Of a DNA stretch of 34,946 nucleotides, positions 1 through 8,800 are shown one piece after another (the stretch's first letter is position 1; each line of letters begins with the position of its first letter). The translations under genes and the position numbers were made by a program. A model generated the notes under the pieces. That model was given only the letters and a program-made list of their open reading frames with translations. It ran no database searches and had not been told where the DNA came from. The stretch comes from Prolixibacteraceae bacterium (lineage in GTDB: Bacteria > Bacteroidota > Bacteroidia > Bacteroidales > Prolixibacteraceae): contig JANQHI010000022.1 in the NCBI GenBank assembly GCA_028282705.1, forward strand, positions 1-34,946, in the 5' to 3' direction.

Positions 1-763
1 ATAGGGGGTACAAAGGAAAGGGTAAAATAAATGGTACTGTAATTGTATCCCCGAAAGCCCCAACCCAAAAACAACCATACCAAAAGCGGACGATGCGAAC
101 AGGGTCATTTTTAGCAATATCAATTAAAATATCTTGGTTTGATATCTTTCTAATTGATTCACGCCTGATATTGTCATCCTGATTATTCTTTGCAAGCTCT
201 ATTAGAATCTCCTGATCATTAATGTTTGTAACCGCTTTCTTCCTAATGTTTTTATTGTCTATTGTAAGGACAATTTTTTTCAAAACTTTTTGATTAGAGA
301 TCTTATTCAATGCTTTACTGCGAAATTTATAAGAACTGTGTTGCAGGACAATATTATATAATAGATCATCATTACTAATTTTGTTAATTAAAGAATTCAA
401 TATATTACCATCTTTAATTTTTAGTATGAACTTAACAATGTCTTCCTGAGATGTTATTTTATTTATAGCTGCAAAACGCACTGAACTATTTTTGTCATTT
501 TCAGCAATAAATGTTAATGTTATTTGGTCATTTATTCCATTTATTGCGGCTAAACGAACGTCTTTTGATATATCGTAAATAGCTACTTTTTTAAGCTTAT
601 CACAAGATTTCATATGTCCTTTTTGGCATTTAATGGATAGTTTTTTAACGGTTCCTATATCTGATTGAGCTATGGAATTTGTAACAGAGAATTGAATTAC
701 ACTCAGAATAAGGATGACTTTTATCCCATTAAAATATTGATTATCCATTAATTGATTTTTCAT
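1..763 (-). CDS. Secreted alpha-solenoid (HEAT/LRV-like) repeat protein, 3'-truncated by window edge
   Basis: The minus strand is open from an ATG at 763 (alternative ATG at 748) to the window edge, about 254 codons, with no stop. The N-terminus is a signal peptide: a hydrophobic stretch (VILILSVIQFSV) ends near SIAQS. From about residue 50 there are about six repeats of roughly 25 residues with the pattern [VI]R-x-x-A-I-x-x-I-x-x-Q-x-x-L-x-x-I-A-x-N-D, for example IRRESIRKISNQDILIDIAK. That pattern fits short HEAT or LRV-type helical repeats, which usually act as protein-binding scaffolds. After the last repeat the chain turns aromatic and hydrophobic (FWYGCFWVGAFG), possibly a membrane segment. 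The start at 748 puts the signal peptide closer to the N-terminus; neither start has a clear ribosome site. The partner and function are unknown. Confidence 0.75.
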   Translation of the reverse strand, partial: MKNQLMDNQYFNGIKVILILSVIQFSVTNSIAQSDIGTVKKLSIKCQKGHMKSCDKLKKVAIYDISKDVRLAAINGINDQITLTFIAENDKNSSVRFAAINKITSQEDIVKFILKIKDGNILNSLINKISNDDLLYNIVLQHSSYKFRSKALNKISNQKVLKKIVLTIDNKNIRKKAVTNINDQEILIELAKNNQDDNIRRESIRKISNQDILIDIAKNDPVRIVRFWYGCFWVGAFGDTITVPFILPFPLYPL

Positions 764-805
764 GATTCACTTTTTTTGAATTAAATAGTTTTTAGGGGTT
801 TATAT

Positions 806-2095
806 TTATTTAAAACTGCATAAGGATGATCCTGCTGAAATGTATTCCTTCAAAATAAAAATGTTGTCATTTTCTAAACGTATTACAGATATCTCAATTT
901 TTAGGTTTTTATAATTATTATGTTTTCCTTTCAACTGTATGATTAACTTGTTGCTGCTAAAAGATAAATTTTTGCTTATGATCGTAACCTCTTCTTCATT
1001 CTTCTTTAATTTTATTGTGGAGTTTCTCCATAAATCAAATAATTTTCGGGCTGCATGTTCTATTTTATATTGGTTTCCAGCGTATTTTCGTTCAATTTTA
1101 TTTTCACTTACCACATAATTAAACTCATATGAATAAGTACCGCAAAAAACTTTTTCTTTTAACCATTTTGTTCCTTTATATATATCCAATGATTTTAATT
1201 TATTGATAAGATTTTTTATATCAGACATTTGTTTATTTACTTCATTCATATGTTTATTATGTTGTTCGAGGATATAGTTTTGGTGCTGCTGCGGGTTTAA
1301 TATCTTCAGGGCTTCTTCATATCCTATTTTTTTGCTTAATGCTTCAACACCACACTCTCCCATAGCTCGAAGCCCTTTTTTAATGGTGTTTCGTAAGCTT
1401 TTATCAGGATCATTGATATAATTAACTAAAATTTCTGCCGAAACTTTATTATTTATTCCTGTCATAGCGATTAATGCGCCTTTTTTTATATTGGGATTGT
1501 TGTTTCTTGCAAGTTGTATAAGTTGATCAAATAAATCTATATTGTGTTTTAAGTGCTTCAGAACTGTACCGGCTGTAGTTGCAAGCCATTCTTTTCCTGA
1601 TTGAAGAATTTGAAGAAGTATTTCAACGCTTTTTTTATCATCAAAAACAATAAGTGATTCAGTAGCATAGCATGCTTTCAATTCATCTTCGCTATGTATA
1701 ACTTTTTTAAGAAGGCTGAAGGTCTTTTCTTTATCTGCTTTGGAAAGCAATTCCACATATATTTTTCTGCTGGATTTGTCAGGAAATTCTATGACTGAAT
1801 TAAATACCCAATCATAAATTTCAGATTGTGTCATTAATAGCTTAACTATATGTTCCTGCAATACTGTTGAATCAATTAAATAAATGGAAAACTCAATGTA
1901 GACTTCTTCACTATTCATTTCTATTATGTGTTTAAATAGTTCATTTACATCTTTTGCTTTGATATCATCACCTCTTGTGTTCAAGGCTGTTATGAATCCT
2001 TTTAAGTCTTTTTTAGGTGTATTGCTATCCGAATCAGGTTGATTAGAAGATTTAGTCTTACTTTGAATTCCCAGTATTTTATGAAACAATTTCAT
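806..2095 (-). CDS. Cytosolic HEAT-repeat-like protein of unknown function
   Basis: This 429-residue ORF lies 42 bases upstream of the neighbouring solenoid gene on the same strand, so the two may be co-transcribed. There is no signal peptide. Residues 1-35 are polar and probably disordered. Residues about 40-260 form a run of helices of HEAT type, such as a SAEILVNYINDPDKSLRNTI segment. Residues about 275-305 (QHQNYILEQHNKHMNEVNKQ and following) are likely coiled coil. The last about 120 residues are rich in beta-forming and charged residues and may be a separate domain that I do not recognise. No catalytic motif is visible. A scaffolding or binding role is only an inference from the repeat type. 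It has no evident link to the polysaccharide loci on the other strand. Confidence 0.7.
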   Translation of the reverse strand: MKLFHKILGIQSKTKSSNQPDSDSNTPKKDLKGFITALNTRGDDIKAKDVNELFKHIIEMNSEEVYIEFSIYLIDSTVLQEHIVKLLMTQSEIYDWVFNSVIEFPDKSSRKIYVELLSKADKEKTFSLLKKVIHSEDELKACYATESLIVFDDKKSVEILLQILQSGKEWLATTAGTVLKHLKHNIDLFDQLIQLARNNNPNIKKGALIAMTGINNKVSAEILVNYINDPDKSLRNTIKKGLRAMGECGVEALSKKIGYEEALKILNPQQHQNYILEQHNKHMNEVNKQMSDIKNLINKLKSLDIYKGTKWLKEKVFCGTYSYEFNYVVSENKIERKYAGNQYKIEHAARKLFDLWRNSTIKLKKNEEEVTIISKNLSFSSNKLIIQLKGKHNNYKNLKIEISVIRLENDNIFILKEYISAGSSLCSFK

Positions 2096-2399
2096 CTTTA
2101 CTTTTACTTATTTTAGTAGATTATTTTGATGCGCATTGGTTTTAATAATTTAAGTATGATGCCTAATTTGTGTGTAGGTATAAGACTAGCAGCACTGACT
2201 GTGATTGTTTATGTGTTTCAGGTGAAGTTACTGTTTGAAACATGCGTGCCAAGGTGCCAATTTTTAGTTTACACTAAAGTAACAAAAGATCAGAAAGAAA
2301 ACAAGGAAAGGAAAGGGTGAAGGATAAAAGATAAATGTTGAATGATTAATATTCTTTCTATAGCTATAAGTTAGTGGTTGGAGGTTTCACCCCCTTGCC

Positions 2400-2423
2400 T
2401 TTATTTGTTTGGCAACAAATAAA
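2400..2423. repeat. Perfect 10-bp inverted repeat
   Basis: The arms TTTATTTGTT (2400-2409) and AACAAATAAA (2414-2423) are exact reverse complements around TGGC. There is no U-tract on either side, so it is not an obvious terminator. It lies between the divergent solenoid and hydrolase genes. Confidence 0.6.
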
Positions 2424-2754
2424 TCCACTCCCAGTCTGTCAAATGCAGCCTGACAGGCTCCCCAAAAATGGGAGAATTGTTATCCTAATAGCCAGTATCA
2501 AGCATTTAATCTCAGTGGTCAGTATACTGTATTCTCAGAAAAGAGAGGAATAAAAATTCTCCACCTTACCAAGGGGGAGTACTCTGCCTTTGGCAGAGGG
2601 AGGGGGTTTGTTTTAGTACTGAATGCCAAGTTACGAGTGCCCAGTATATTTGGTCAGTAAGCTGCCCCTAATTTATGTATTCATATATTTACAATTAGCA
2701 ATTGCTGATTGGAGAAAGTTAAAAAAATGATTAAGTTGCAACCTGAAAATTAAA

Positions 2755-2797
2755 TCAGTAACCAGCATCAAGTATCCAGTAAGTATCCAGCATCTAA
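2755..2797 (+). repeat. Degenerate tandem repeat, CCAG[CT]A-type units
   Basis: Just before the hydrolase start, the words CCAGCATCAAGTAT, CCAGTAAGTAT and CCAGCATCTAATA follow one another. Related words occur near 2490 and 2640 in the same spacer. This looks like irregular intergenic repeat debris; no function is visible. Confidence 0.4.
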
Positions 2798-2807
2798 TAA
2801 CTAAAAC

Positions 2808-3803
2808 ATGAAACGCCTGAAAAAATATTTATTTATTGCTATAGCAATCCTTGTGATAGCCTACTTATTAGGACCAAAACCCGGTAAACCTAAAATCACC
2901 AAAGACCTGCCTGTGATACAAGGAAGCCTTTCAACCCTGGAAAGTTTGATTGAAAAGAAGGAGGCAGCATTCAGCTTAAAAAAAGATAATGAAACACGTA
3001 TCATTTGGGCAAATGACAGCATAAAAGAACGCACAAATTACTGCCTGTTGTACTTGCATGGGTTTTCTGCCTCGTGGTATGAAGGGTATCCTGTGAATAC
3101 CCGATTTGCCAAACATTTTGCGATGAATGCCTATTACCCACGCCTGGCAGCACATGGGATTGATACCCCAGATGCACTGATTGATATGACACCTGGCAAT
3201 TTATGGGAATCAGCTAAAGAGGCTTTAATGACAGCAAAGGTATTGGGCAAAAAAGTGGTGATAATGAGCACATCAACAGGAGGGACACTGGCGTTGAAAC
3301 TGGCTTCAGATTTCCCTGAATATGTTGAGGGGTTGATTTTGCTTTCACCCAATATCAGGATAAATAATGGGGCAGCTTTCTTACTCTCAAAACCCTGGGG
3401 GCTGCAAATTGCACGTAATGTTTATGATAGTAAATACAGGATAACCAATGAAGATTTTGGCTCTAAAGATTGCCAGTATTGGGATTGCAAATATAGGGTG
3501 GAGGCATTAGTTTATCTTCAGCAATTGGTTGACGTTACCATGAAGCCTGAGACATTTAAAAATGTTACTGCCCCTGTATTCCTTGGGTATTATTATAAGG
3601 ATAATGAAAACCAGGATGATGTGGTTAAAGTAAGTGCCATGCTAAAGATGTTTGATAAGCTGGGGACTCCAACAGATAAAAAGATGAAAACAGCATTTCC
3701 TGAAGCTGGCGACCATGTAATTGGATGTGAACTGACCTCTGGCAGTGTAAATGATGTTTTAAAAGCTACAATACAATTTGCTGAGGAAATTATGGGCTTG
3801 TAG
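2808..3803 (+). CDS. Membrane-anchored alpha/beta hydrolase (lipase/esterase-like)
   Basis: 331 residues. An N-terminal hydrophobic segment (residues about 7-21, YLFIAIAILVIAYLL) after MKRLKK looks like a signal anchor, so the enzyme probably faces the periplasm. The fold signature is clear: LYLHGFSAS at residues 81-89 is the HG oxyanion strand-turn, MSTSTGG at 153-159 is the nucleophile elbow with Ser156, and GDH at 301-303 carries the likely catalytic His303. The elbow reads S-T-S-T-G, with Ser replacing the usual first Gly of G-x-S-x-G. The acid residue is less certain, perhaps in the DNENQDD stretch at 265-271. It resembles serine esterases and monoacylglycerol lipases; the substrate is unknown. 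It lies upstream of cassette 1 on the same strand, but a 145-base gap with promoter-like sequence suggests a separate transcript. Confidence 0.8.
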   Translation: MKRLKKYLFIAIAILVIAYLLGPKPGKPKITKDLPVIQGSLSTLESLIEKKEAAFSLKKDNETRIIWANDSIKERTNYCLLYLHGFSASWYEGYPVNTRFAKHFAMNAYYPRLAAHGIDTPDALIDMTPGNLWESAKEALMTAKVLGKKVVIMSTSTGGTLALKLASDFPEYVEGLILLSPNIRINNGAAFLLSKPWGLQIARNVYDSKYRITNEDFGSKDCQYWDCKYRVEALVYLQQLVDVTMKPETFKNVTAPVFLGYYYKDNENQDDVVKVSAMLKMFDKLGTPTDKKMKTAFPEAGDHVIGCELTSGSVNDVLKATIQFAEEIMGL

Positions 3804-3837
3804 TTGTAGCATGGTCACGTGGTTTTTTAGTTTAACT

Positions 3838-3882
3838 TTTGACAACTTCATTAATAAAGTTCATATTTGTAATGTATATTTG
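3838..3882 (+). promoter_or_regulatory. Candidate Bacteroidota housekeeping promoter for cassette 1 sigma gene
   Basis: TATATTTG at 3875-3882 fits the Bacteroidota -7 consensus TAnnTTTG exactly. An overlapping alternative is TTTG at 3838-3841 followed, after 20 bases, by CATATTTG at 3862-3869, which fits the -33/-7 spacing with one mismatch. Either would give a leader of about 60-75 bases before the ATG at 3949. Confidence 0.4.
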
Positions 3883-3948
3883 AGGTAGGCAAAACAAAGG
3901 TATTTTATTAATCTCCACCTGTTGCTATTAATACTGATAGGACCATTT

Positions 3949-4548
3949 ATGGGAGGGTATTCAAATTTAAACCAGAATAATTTTGACCTTGTTTTATTTC
4001 GCCTGGGGGATGAAAACGAGTTTAAAACTATTTTTAAGTTAAATTATAATCCAATTGTTGGTTTTTGCAGGCAATTTATACCTGACAAGGATAAAGCTAA
4101 AAGCCTGGCCCAGGAAGCATTTATTAAGTTATGGAGAAACAAGGGGAAAGTTAAAACTATAAATGGGATAAGGGCTTTTTTGTATACTGCTGCAAAATCT
4201 GAATGCCTCAATTACCTTAGGTCCGAAAAAAACAAAGCTCATTATTTAAATAACAAGATACAAGAACGGGAAGATAGCCTAAATAGAGAAGTTTTAGCTT
4301 CTTTCAATTTTGATAGCCTTGAAGTGTTAGAGCTTAAAGAATTGATCCAGAAATCAATTGATGAGCTTCCCGAAAAGTGCAAACAAGTTTTTATTAAAAG
4401 CCGTTTAGAAGGGAAAAAGAACCAGGAAATAGCTGAAGAAATGGGCATAGCCATAAAATCAGTTGAAGCCAATATGACCAGGGCTTTAAAAATCCTAAGA
4501 TCCAAACTGTCAGACTTCCTTACCCTCTTGATAATATTTGGGTTATAA
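3949..4548 (+). CDS. ECF sigma factor, FecI-like, cassette 1
   Basis: 199 residues from ATG 3949. The same frame is open back to a TTG at 3922, but that would add a hydrophobic MLLILIGPF tail unlike sigma factors, so the ATG is preferred. Region 2 is at about residues 25-75 (YNPIVGFCRQF, DKAKSLAQEAFIKLWRN). Region 4 is at about 130-185 (IDELPEKCKQVF, NQEIAEEMGIAIKSVEANM, a helix-turn-helix for -35 recognition). It is a sigma-70 family member that should bind core RNA polymerase and be held by the FecR protein encoded 89 bases downstream. The C-terminal end is hydrophobic (LTLLIIFGL), which is common in this Bacteroidota subgroup. By analogy with known PUL systems it should drive the SusCD operon that follows. 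Confidence 0.9.
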   Translation: MGGYSNLNQNNFDLVLFRLGDENEFKTIFKLNYNPIVGFCRQFIPDKDKAKSLAQEAFIKLWRNKGKVKTINGIRAFLYTAAKSECLNYLRSEKNKAHYLNNKIQEREDSLNREVLASFNFDSLEVLELKELIQKSIDELPEKCKQVFIKSRLEGKKNQEIAEEMGIAIKSVEANMTRALKILRSKLSDFLTLLIIFGL

Positions 4549-4637
4549 ACAACAATTCCATATTCTTCAAAAAAAGATCAACTTCCCATATAGGGTAAAC
4601 TTATTTTCGTGTGTACATTAACTAAATAACATCAATA

Positions 4638-5621
4638 ATGAACAATCAGGCAATTATTAAATATCTGGAAGGGGCAGCCAGCCAAAAGGAGCGCGAAGAA
4701 GTGCTGGAATGGATTGAAAAAAGCCCTGAGAATAAGGATGAATACATATCATTAAAAAAGGTATGGGCACTTACATCAAAAGGTAATGAAGACAAAGAAA
4801 CAGCCTGGAAAGATTTTTATCCACAAATCAGGAAAGCGAGTAAAAAGCTTGTATATAAACGTTTCTTCAGGCAGGCAGCTGTATTTATTTTATTATTTGG
4901 GTTAGGGGTATTAAGCCACTATTTTATTACCAATAAATCCAGGGTAGGAACCCCTCTATATTCAAAGAGTTGTTCAGTCCAGGCCCCACTTGGGCAAATG
5001 ACAAACCTTGAATTACCTGACGGCACCATAGTTATACTGAATTCAGGTAGTAAGCTCTCTTATCAAAGTGGTTTTAGCTATGGTAACCGCAAAGTTGTGC
5101 TTGAAGGTGAGGCATTTTTTGATGTCAAAAAAGATAAAGGACATCCGTTTATTGTAAAATCTTCTTTGCTGGATGTAAAAGTATATGGAACCTCTTTTAA
5201 TATACAGGCTTATCCTGAAGACAAAACCTTTAATGCCACGTTGGTTGAAGGGAGTATTAGTGTTTTAAATAAGGAAGGGATAGAAGTAACTATTCTTGAG
5301 CCTGGGCAAAAAGCAAATTATAATGATGGTGATGCCAATGTTGTTATTAATGAGGTAGATGCCCAAATATATACTTCATGGAAAAAAGGCCTGGTAACTT
5401 TTAGGGGTGAAAAATTAAAAGACATAGCCAAAAAGATAGAAAGGTGGTATAATGTAGAAATTGAAATTCAAGACCCCGCATTAGGAGAAGAATCATATTT
5501 TGGGACAATTTTGAAAAACAAACCTATAGACCAGATATTGGAAGTATTTAAACTCACCACATCATTAGAATATGAGATTATACCACAATCAGATAAACCA
5601 ACAAAACTAATTTGGAAGTAG
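4638..5621 (+). CDS. FecR-family anti-sigma factor, cassette 1
   Basis: 327 residues. The cytoplasmic N-terminal part (about 1-78) should bind the sigma factor. A single membrane helix lies at about 79-97 (AAVFILLFGLGVLSHYF). The periplasmic FecR domain is about 105-215 and contains the typical strings APLGQMTNLELPDGT, LNSGSKLSY, EGEAFFDV and YGTSFNI. The C-terminal domain (about 250-320, GEKLKDIAKKIERWYNVEIE) is of the DUF4974 type and is expected to contact the STN domain of the partner SusC. The order sigma, FecR, SusC with STN, SusD is the standard trans-envelope arrangement, so this protein very probably regulates the pair just downstream. Confidence 0.92.
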   Translation: MNNQAIIKYLEGAASQKEREEVLEWIEKSPENKDEYISLKKVWALTSKGNEDKETAWKDFYPQIRKASKKLVYKRFFRQAAVFILLFGLGVLSHYFITNKSRVGTPLYSKSCSVQAPLGQMTNLELPDGTIVILNSGSKLSYQSGFSYGNRKVVLEGEAFFDVKKDKGHPFIVKSSLLDVKVYGTSFNIQAYPEDKTFNATLVEGSISVLNKEGIEVTILEPGQKANYNDGDANVVINEVDAQIYTSWKKGLVTFRGEKLKDIAKKIERWYNVEIEIQDPALGEESYFGTILKNKPIDQILEVFKLTTSLEYEIIPQSDKPTKLIWK

Positions 5622-5650
5622 AAATTATAACCTTTAAAAAATAAAATTTA

Positions 5651-5674
5651 TGGAAAAAAACAACACATCTTAAA
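5651..5674 (+). other. Candidate leader mini-ORF upstream of susC, cassette 1
   Basis: ATG ... TAA encodes seven residues, MEKNNTS. It follows an A-rich start-like context (AATAAAATTT) and ends just before the hairpin at 5682-5716. Cassettes 2 and 3 have mini-ORFs in the same relative place. Translation is not shown by the sequence. Confidence 0.2.
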
Positions 5675-5716
5675 AAACGAAACAGGCTGAAAATAGGTTC
5701 AGTATTTCCAGCCTGT
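5672..5716 (-). terminator. Intrinsic terminator on the minus strand in the FecR-SusC spacer, cassette 1
   Basis: The arms 5682-5695 and 5703-5716 make a 14-bp stem with a 7-base loop. The only imperfect pair, 5690/5708, is A.C in a plus-strand RNA but U.G in a minus-strand RNA. Read on the minus strand the stem is followed by UUCGUUUUUU. The plus-strand side has no U-tract. The minus-strand reading is therefore favoured. Confidence 0.6.
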
Positions 5717-5791
5717 ATGCCTTCACATGTGCTACCAACACATGTAAACAGTCGACAAATAACGACCGTAAAAGGTCACTATTCACCATTA
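5672..5791 (-). ncRNA. Candidate antisense RNA to the susC leader, cassette 1 (DonS-like)
   Basis: This is inferred from the minus-strand terminator at 5672-5716 and a minus-strand TAAATTTG element at 5798-5805, an exact TAnnTTTG match, which would start an RNA near 5791. The product of about 120 bases would be fully complementary to the end of the susC leader. Antisense RNAs of this placement (DonS type) are known to repress ECF-sigma/SusCD loci in Bacteroides fragilis. No -33 TTTG was found. The promoter match could instead reflect the A-rich CAAAnnTATG start context, because the same string precedes susD of this cassette. Confidence 0.4.
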
Positions 5792-5804
5792 AACATTCAA
5801 ATTT

Positions 5805-8800
5805 ATGAAAAAAAATGAAATGTATATTCCCGATATCGGGAGTATTAAAAAATTACTAAAGATTATGAAAGTATCTTTTTTCCTGATCTGCGTTTTTACC
5901 TTCCAATCTGTTGCCAACAGTTATGCACAGTCAACAAAAATTGACATGTCCATGAAAAATGCAACATTTAAGGAAATCATTGAATTTATAGAAGAAGAAA
6001 CCGAATTCTATTTTATGCTGAAATACGATCAGGATATCCTTAAAAAGCGTATGGATGCAGAATTCAAAAATGCGAATATAAGAGAGGTTTTGGATGAGCT
6101 TTTAGGAGAGAGTGGTTATTCCTATAAGCTTATTGACCGCTACATTGCAATTAGCCCAATAGCTAATGTTGATAATAATCTGCAGCAAAACACCATTACA
6201 GGAAAAGTTACAGATGGATCAGACCAGGCACTCCCTGGTGTTACTGTTTTAGTAAAGGGGACGACAAATGGCACTGTAACAAATGCAGAGGGGGAATATT
6301 CAATTGGCGCAGTTGAAATTGGGTCAACCATTGTATTTTCATTTGTAGGAATGATAACTCAGGAAGTTATAGTTGGAACTCAAACAACAATTAATGTTGT
6401 AATGGTTTTTGATGCTATTGGTATTGAAGAAGTAGTCGCTGTAGGTTATGGAACTTTTAAAAAAAGTGATTTAACTGGTTCTGTTGCTTCTTTGAAAAAT
6501 GATGATTTTAACCAGGGCGCAATATCTTCAGTAGATGAAGCTATGCAAGGGAGGATTCCAGGTGTCCTGGTAACTCAAACCAGCGCTGAACCAGGCGGTG
6601 GATTGTCAATCAGGATTAGAGGGGCTAGTTCAATAAACGCTGGGAATGAACCATTATATGTTATTGATGGTATGCCTATGGATAACAGCGAAATGCTTTC
6701 ATCCTCAACTTCGAGCGGAATTGTAGCGCAGATCGGAAGCAATCCAAATCCTAAAAATCCATTAAATTCTTTAAATCCAAATGACATAGAATCTATTGAA
6801 ATTTTAAAAGATGCGTCTGCCACAGCTATATATGGTTCCAGGGGTGCTAATGGTGTGGTGCTTATAACAACAAAAATGGGGAAAAAGGATGATTTGACCA
6901 TTCGATATGATGTTTATGGGGGTGTGCAAACCGTAGATAAGAAAATAGATTTACTCTCTACATCTCAATATATTCAAGGATTAAATGCAATTGCTGAAGA
7001 CATGGGCAATGAACCAGTGTTTACTTCAAATGAGGTATCTCAGATTGGTAACGGAACTGACTGGCAGGATGAAGTTTTCAGGGATGCGTACGTTTCTAAT
7101 CACAACTTGTCATTAACCGGAGGTGTTAATGCAACAAAATATTTTATGTCTGTAAATTATTACGATCAAGATGGGGTAGTAGATAATTCGGGCATGAAAA
7201 AATACATTGCAAGATTAAATATTGAACAAGGAATAGGGAAAAGATTTAAGTTAGGATTTAATATAAATGCAAGTTTAGTAAACTCCAACAATGCAATCAG
7301 AAGTATTGCAATCAATGAACAAGCAGGCGTTATAAATTCCGCATTGCTTTATGACCCTACTTTACCGGTAAAAAATGAGGATGGTACTTTTGTCCGTTCG
7401 CCAGATTTAACAATAAATAATCCCGTTAGTATATTAGAAGGGATCAGTAGTATTAATAAAACCAGTAGGGTTTTCGGAAATGTTTCATTGGAATATGATA
7501 TCCTGGAATCCCTCTCTACTAAACTTAACTTTGGTACTGACAGGCATGTTGGACGAAGAGATTTATATAATTCGAGATTAACCATTCATGGTGCAGCAAG
7601 TGGCGGTATTGCTGATATTTCATCTTTGGAAAGAGCCAATACCTTAGTCGAATATACGGTCACCTTCGATAAAATAATTAATGATATTCATAACTTTAAT
7701 ATGTTAGCAGGTATAACATACCAGGATTTTATCAATAGCTCATTTTCATCTGGAATTGCTGGTTTCCCTACTGATGTATTAGGTACTGACAATTTAGGTT
7801 TGGGGAATAATGAATTGGCTGCTGTTGGAAGCAATAAAAATGGATATACCTTACTTTCATACATTGGCAGGATAAATTATTCCCTATTTAATAAATATCT
7901 TTTTACTGGTTCTGTCCGTGCAGACGGTTCTTCAAGATTTGGTGAAAATAACAAATATGGATATTTCCCGTCTTTTGCCTTTGCATGGAAATTACACGAG
8001 GAGGAATTCCTGCCGCATATTTTTGGCCAATTAAAATTTAGGCTGTCGTGGGGCATTACCGGGAATCAGGAGATATCTAACTATGCTTCTATCTCAACAT
8101 ATTCAGCTGGGAGAATAGCTCTTTTAGGCAATTCATTGCAAGTTAGTACTAATCCATCCAGGGTTGCTAACCCAGATTTGAAATGGGAATCAACAGAGCA
8201 ATTTAATGCAGGGATCGATTTTTCCATATTTGACTATAGGCTTTCCGGCACCATTGATTATTTTGTAAAAAACACTGAAGATATGTTGATACGGCTCCCA
8301 TTGCCAACTTCATCCGGATTTAACTCAATACTTTCAAATACTGGATCAATGCGGAATACTGGTTTGGAAATAATGTTGTTGTCAAGAAATGTTAAAAGAA
8401 CGGATTTTTTATGGAATACAACATTAAATGTAGCAACGTTAAAAAATGAAGTGAAAGATATTGGAGAATTAGAATCCATTATTATGGGAGGGATACAGAA
8501 TGTTGGCAATACGACTATAGTTAAACCTGGGCATGCCTTAAATTCTTATTATGGTTATAAAATAACCGGCATTTTTCAATCTGAAGAAGAAGTCGCCAAT
8601 TCTGCGCAGCCAGGGTCTAAGCCTGGATACCCAATTTTTCAAGATACTGATAAAAGTGGCTCCATATCTCCGGCAGACCAGGTTATTTTGGGAGACCCAT
8701 TCCCCGATTTTACATTTGGTTTGAACAATACATTTGAATATAAGAATTTTAAGTTAGGCATCTTTTTTCAAGGTCAGGCTGGAGCTAAATTATTGAACAA

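Larger units (their letters stand above)
2096..2807. other. Gene-free spacer with hairpins and degenerate short repeats
   Basis: About 710 bases hold no convincing gene. A perfect 10-bp inverted repeat lies at 2400-2423 (TTTATTTGTT / AACAAATAAA, 4-base loop). A 6-bp stem lies at 2436-2456 (CTGTCA / TGACAG). A 7-bp stem lies at 2582-2598 (CTCTGCC / GGCAGAG, 3-base loop). The last sits in the G-rich string AAGGGGGAG ... GGGAGGGGG at about 2571-2606, which resembles C/G-run intergenic repeats seen in many Bacteroidota genomes. Irregular copies of CCAGTATC / CCAGCATC occur near 2490-2530, 2638-2665 and 2755-2797. No promoter for the hydrolase gene could be assigned. Confidence 0.5.

Noticed and set aside
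2126-2320. Plus-strand 64-codon open frame
   Set aside because: The composition is atypical, it has no signal, domain or start context, and it lies in repeat-rich spacer.
3922-3948. N-terminal extension of the cassette 1 sigma factor from TTG 3922
   Set aside because: It would add a hydrophobic leader not expected in a sigma factor. ATG 3949 gives a normal length.
5682-5716. Plus-strand terminator or attenuator before susC
   Set aside because: There is no U-tract on the plus strand, and the imperfect pair is A.C on plus but G.U on minus, so the minus-strand reading is better supported. Attenuation of the plus transcript is not excluded.
6190-6400. Recent gene conversion among the three SusC CarboxypepD_reg domains
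   Set aside because: The proteins share strings such as KGTTNGTVTNA, but the DNA differs at most third positions, which points to family conservation.
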